NCBI GenBank assembly: GCA_002943765.1
Contig: PQWQ01000017.1
Coordinates: 434,001-498,000 of the forward strand
Length of the DNA: 64,000 nucleotides
Source: Psoroptes ovis
Lineage: Eukaryota > Arthropoda > Arachnida > Sarcoptiformes > Psoroptidae
Direction of reading: 5' to 3'
Shown: positions 61,247-64,000 of the stretch, one piece after another
Layout of the letters: the number at the start of each line of letters is the position of its first letter
Position numbering within the stretch: position 1 is the first letter of the stretch
Translations under genes and position numbers: made by a program
The notes under the pieces: model-generated
What the model was told of the DNA's origin: nothing
The model's input: the letters and a program-made list of their open reading frames with translations, nothing else
Database searches by the model: none

Positions 61247-62020
61247 ATGGAAAAGATACAAGAAGTAATGCTACCAAAAAGAAAAAAGACAATCAATGCC
61301 AACAACAACAAAAATGGTGATAATGGTAATAAATTAATGATGAAAACAAAGCTTAAAAATGGTAAAACAAATGTCAAAACACAGAAAATCAATGCAACAA
61401 AGATTTCTGCTAAATCAATTGAATCAAAATCAATTAATCGAGAAGAAAATGATAATGGAATGAATAATAATAAAGATAATAATAATGAAATTAAATTGAT
61501 TGAAAATGATCAATTGACGAGCGATAATAATGATAATAATAATGAAAATAGCAACAACAGCAGCAGCAGTGGCAGTAATATTAATGTAAATGACAATATC
61601 ACAACATGTCCAGAGGCTATAAATCATATTAACGATAATTACAATGGAAATGAAATGAATCGACGTGAAAAATTGTTCAAATCATTGCCAAAATTCATTT
61701 TCAAAATCAATGGTTCACAAACATTATGGAATGATTTGATTATTGATTTGAAAACAAATGAAAATCGAATGAAATTTTTTCAATTAATATCGAAACTGAA
61801 TTCAAATGAAAAATATCAATTGGCTAATATAATTATTGATGATAATCATCATTATGATTGTATTGATTCGATTCTAAAAGATTGGAATAATATTTTAAAC
61901 AAGATTTCGATCAATGAAAACAATGATATTAATGACAAAATCAATGATAATCACGAATTACCAAAAGTAAACAAAAGAATTTTCATTGATTGTGCGGTAC
62001 AAACGGATTTTGAAGCATAA
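61247..62020 (+). CDS. Asn/Lys-rich protein of unknown function
   Basis: A single-exon frame of 257 residues, starting at ATG 61247 and ending TAA at 62018-62020. I do not recognise a family. The N-terminal 70 residues are strongly basic (LPKRKKTINANNN and repeated Lys), which would suit a nuclear protein. Residues about 70-140 are an Asn/Asp/Ser/Glu run. The C-terminal part, about 140-257, is more complex and looks folded: RREKLFKSLPKFIFKING, QTLWNDLIIDLKTNENRMKF and KYQLANIIIDD suggest a small helical domain. It ends RIFIDCAVQTDFEA. A poly(A) signal follows at 62131 and the gene converges on SYF2. The ordered end supports a real gene. Confidence 0.6.
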   Translation: MEKIQEVMLPKRKKTINANNNKNGDNGNKLMMKTKLKNGKTNVKTQKINATKISAKSIESKSINREENDNGMNNNKDNNNEIKLIENDQLTSDNNDNNNENSNNSSSSGSNINVNDNITTCPEAINHINDNYNGNEMNRREKLFKSLPKFIFKINGSQTLWNDLIIDLKTNENRMKFFQLISKLNSNEKYQLANIIIDDNHHYDCIDSILKDWNNILNKISINENNDINDKINDNHELPKVNKRIFIDCAVQTDFEA

Positions 62021-62130
62021 AATTCAAATATATTTGTATATTTTTTATTATTTTCAATATTATCATTATATTAATTGATATTCATTTGCTCAAAATATAT
62101 TTACATTATTTTAATTAATCAATTGAAGTA

Positions 62131-62136
62131 AATAAA
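62131..62136 (+). terminator. Candidate poly(A) signal of the 61247 gene
   Basis: AATAAA 110 nt after the stop codon, 55 bp before the end of the opposing SYF2 coding sequence. Confidence 0.5.
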
Positions 62137-62190
62137 AATGCCAATAGACATTTGCCAAATGAATGAATGTTGCGGTGGTTTCATCCAATT

Positions 62191-62968
62191 TTAAACAGCT
62201 GTACCACGTTCTAAATTTTGCTTGATTTCGGCCGTATATTTACCATAAAATCTTTCAATTTTCTTATTAAATTGCATATTTCTTTCATTAATATAATCGA
62301 TATTATTATCATCATCGAATGTACGACGTCTTGAAAATTTCGATTGTCGTTTATTATCTTTTTCCATATCATCTAATAAACGATCGATTGATTCTTTGGT
62401 ATCTTTATGGCCATCAAATATATAGGAATTTTTACTAGCATAAAATTGATCTTCAGGCATTGATTGTTTCAATCGTTCATATTCTTCCATATCGGGTTTT
62501 ATTTGTTTAATCATTCGTTCATATTTACGTACAGCTGCATCCTCGAAACTTGAAAAACCTTTATCAGGATTTTTTTTCGCCATCCTCCTTCGTTCCCATT
62601 GTTCAGCATGATCTGCTTGTATGTCGCGTAATTTTTCCAATTCATAATCTAAATTTTGTTCTTCTGCTTGCTGTCTTTCATCTTCTTCTTCCAGTTTTCG
62701 TTTTGCCCATTCTTGTTTTCGATGCCAATTTTTTGGCAATTGTTGACGTTTATTTTCTTCGATAACTTCTTTATGATTCAATTTACATGCTTCATTCTAT
62801 GATTTTTGGAACAAAATAAGTCAAAGTTTAATTAAAAATCAAAAAACTTCAAACTAAACTTACTCTTTTCATATGAAGTTCCCGTAATTTCTTCATACGT
62901 TCCATTTGTTTCGAATATTTATTGTCGCTGCTTTTGCTTGTTGATGGAACAGCGGTAGCAGTGTCCAT
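62191..62968 (-). CDS. SYF2: Pre-mRNA-splicing factor SYF2
   Basis: Component of the NineTeen-complex-associated spliceosome. Exons 62864-62968 and 62191-62796, with a 67-bp intron, give 236 residues, close to the family's 240. Exon 1 starts MDTATAVPSTSKSSD and ends in the basic helix MERMKKLRELHMKR. Exon 2 continues NEACKLNHKEVIEENKR and LPKNWHRKQEW, the conserved SYF2 stretch (KLNH-EV-EE-KR-LP-NW). Later come DIQADHAEQWERRRMAKKNP, GFSSFEDAAVRKYERMIKQI and FNKKIERFYGKYTAEIKQNL, all family hallmarks, the last being the C-terminal RFYGKYT-EIK helix. The junction Lys-Arg | Asn-Glu is phase 0. No gene is seen upstream within the window. Confidence 0.95.
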
Positions 62969-64000
62969 GGTTGATTTTTCAAAGTAAGCTAGAGCTAAAA
63001 AGGCAAATAATCACCAAGAATTGAATTAAATTTAATCGAAAAAATTTCAGAAATTTAAAAAATCGAGAAATCGCGAAATCAAAACAAAAATGTAAACAAA
63101 CAAAAAACTGGAAAAAAATTCTCACAGTAACAAACGAAACAATCGATACAATCAATGTTTTTTTATTTTTCACTGGAAAAAAATTTCAAATTTTTTTTTC
63201 ATTTTTTTGTTTCCTGACACATTACTTCATTCATAATCATTACTCATGGAAATGATTAATTATTTAAATAACGAGAAAATGTAAAGTGAAAATGTTAAAA
63301 AATTTACTCACAAAAAAGTCGAAAATGAATACGCGAAAAACAATATCGAAAGTCATTTTTCATTCGTTTTTTGTACCTTGAAGGTATATTTCGGTGGTTC
63401 TCAATCGGTCATGCTCGAACGATGCCTTCCATCGCAATATTCCCGAATTCCCGAGGCCCAATTCCGCCAAATTGGCCGCAAAAATTCTGCCGAATCCGCT
63501 CAAGATTGAGAATCGCTGCTACCGATCTATCGGTGAAGATCATTGTTCACTTTTTCACTTTTGTTGCTGCCAACCGAAGAATGATTAATAATTGATCATC
63601 ACCATTATTATCATTGAATCTATATTCAAATACCGAAAAATTATTCGGGTGATAAAGAAAGAAAAATTTCCCGTAGTTGTTATAAATTTATTAATATCCA
63701 TGAAATAACAATTAATTGATTATTTTTTTTCTTTTTCAGACTCTTCAGATCAGCGATGGTTAAACAACTGGTTACCGGCCGGACACAATTAGCGTGATTA
63801 GCGTTGGAACTAATTCATGGAATCGCTCGGAGCTGATTTGAGAACCGAATTGCACGAAATTTCACGATGAAACTGCTTCTTTCGGTATTTATGTCTCTCA
63901 AACGATTCGGGAGCCATCGAGGAACCGCCGTATCGGTTGAGAATCATTCGAAATTAAACCCGTAAAACATACATGTGAAAATGAAAATAATAAATAATGG
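62969..64000. other. Region upstream of SYF2 to the window end
   Basis: SYF2 promoter side and beyond. A more GC-rich island at 63370-63600 and 63740-63960 has short overlapping open frames on the plus strand (for example 63371-63595) that I do not recognise. Otherwise A and T runs. Nothing else is supported. Confidence 0.5.

Noticed and set aside
63371..63595. Two overlapping plus-strand frames near the right edge
   Set aside because: Short, overlapping in different frames, with no recognisable motif; kept only as part of the terminal region description.
1..64000. CRISPR arrays, bacterial operons, integrated viral or toxin genes
   Set aside because: No direct-repeat/spacer array, no ribosome-binding-site pattern, and no viral or toxin protein motif was seen; the gene set is ordinary animal nuclear DNA.

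Overview
The window is eukaryotic nuclear DNA and very AT-rich. Its genes are split by short GT-AG introns, mostly 50-350 bp. Simple repeats of CAT/ATG, AAT, CA and poly(A) type are abundant, and they surface in proteins as Asn, His, Gln, Ser and Asp runs. The protein set is animal, with insulin-receptor, STK40, NDUFA13 and AP-5 mu homologues. The compact introns, low GC and Asn/His-rich proteins remind me of an astigmatid mite such as Dermatophagoides. That placement is inference; no marker in the window proves it.

Layout. From 1 to 15.6 kb lie two divergent cationic amino-acid transporter genes (SLC7A/CAT family). One runs off the left edge on the minus strand. The other is complete on the plus strand in ten exons. 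About 9.7 kb without recognisable genes separates them. From 15.6 to 22.3 kb there is a second gene-poor stretch with a possible cysteine-rich exon and several hairpins.

From 22.3 to 44.5 kb the DNA is gene-dense. In order: an SH2 protein (+), a PXYLP1-like histidine phosphatase (-), OXA1L (+), STK40 (-), HEATR1/UTP10 (-), a CDCA3-like KEN-box protein (+), NDUFA13 (-), EBP2/EBNA1BP2 (+) and an AP-5 mu-like protein (+). Neighbours are only about 120-310 bp apart. Several pairs share a head-to-head promoter, and others converge tail to tail. Both ribosome-biogenesis genes (HEATR1, EBP2) carry a perfect CACGTG E-box just upstream of the start codon.

From 44.5 to 52.3 kb a complete 13-exon insulin-receptor-type tyrosine kinase lies on the minus strand. 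It reconstructs to about 2126 residues. L1, furin-like, L2, fibronectin, RKRR cleavage, transmembrane and kinase parts are all visible. Upstream of it are roughly 9 kb of repeat-rich non-coding DNA. The right end holds an Asn-rich protein of unknown function (+) converging on the splicing factor SYF2 (-).

I see no operon-like pathway, CRISPR array, tRNA, rRNA or intact transposon. One mariner-like terminal-repeat remnant is present. The most unusual observations concern the insulin receptor (a Cys in place of the first activation-loop Tyr, and a long pre-signal N-terminus) and the shared E-boxes. I found no clearly new multi-gene system.
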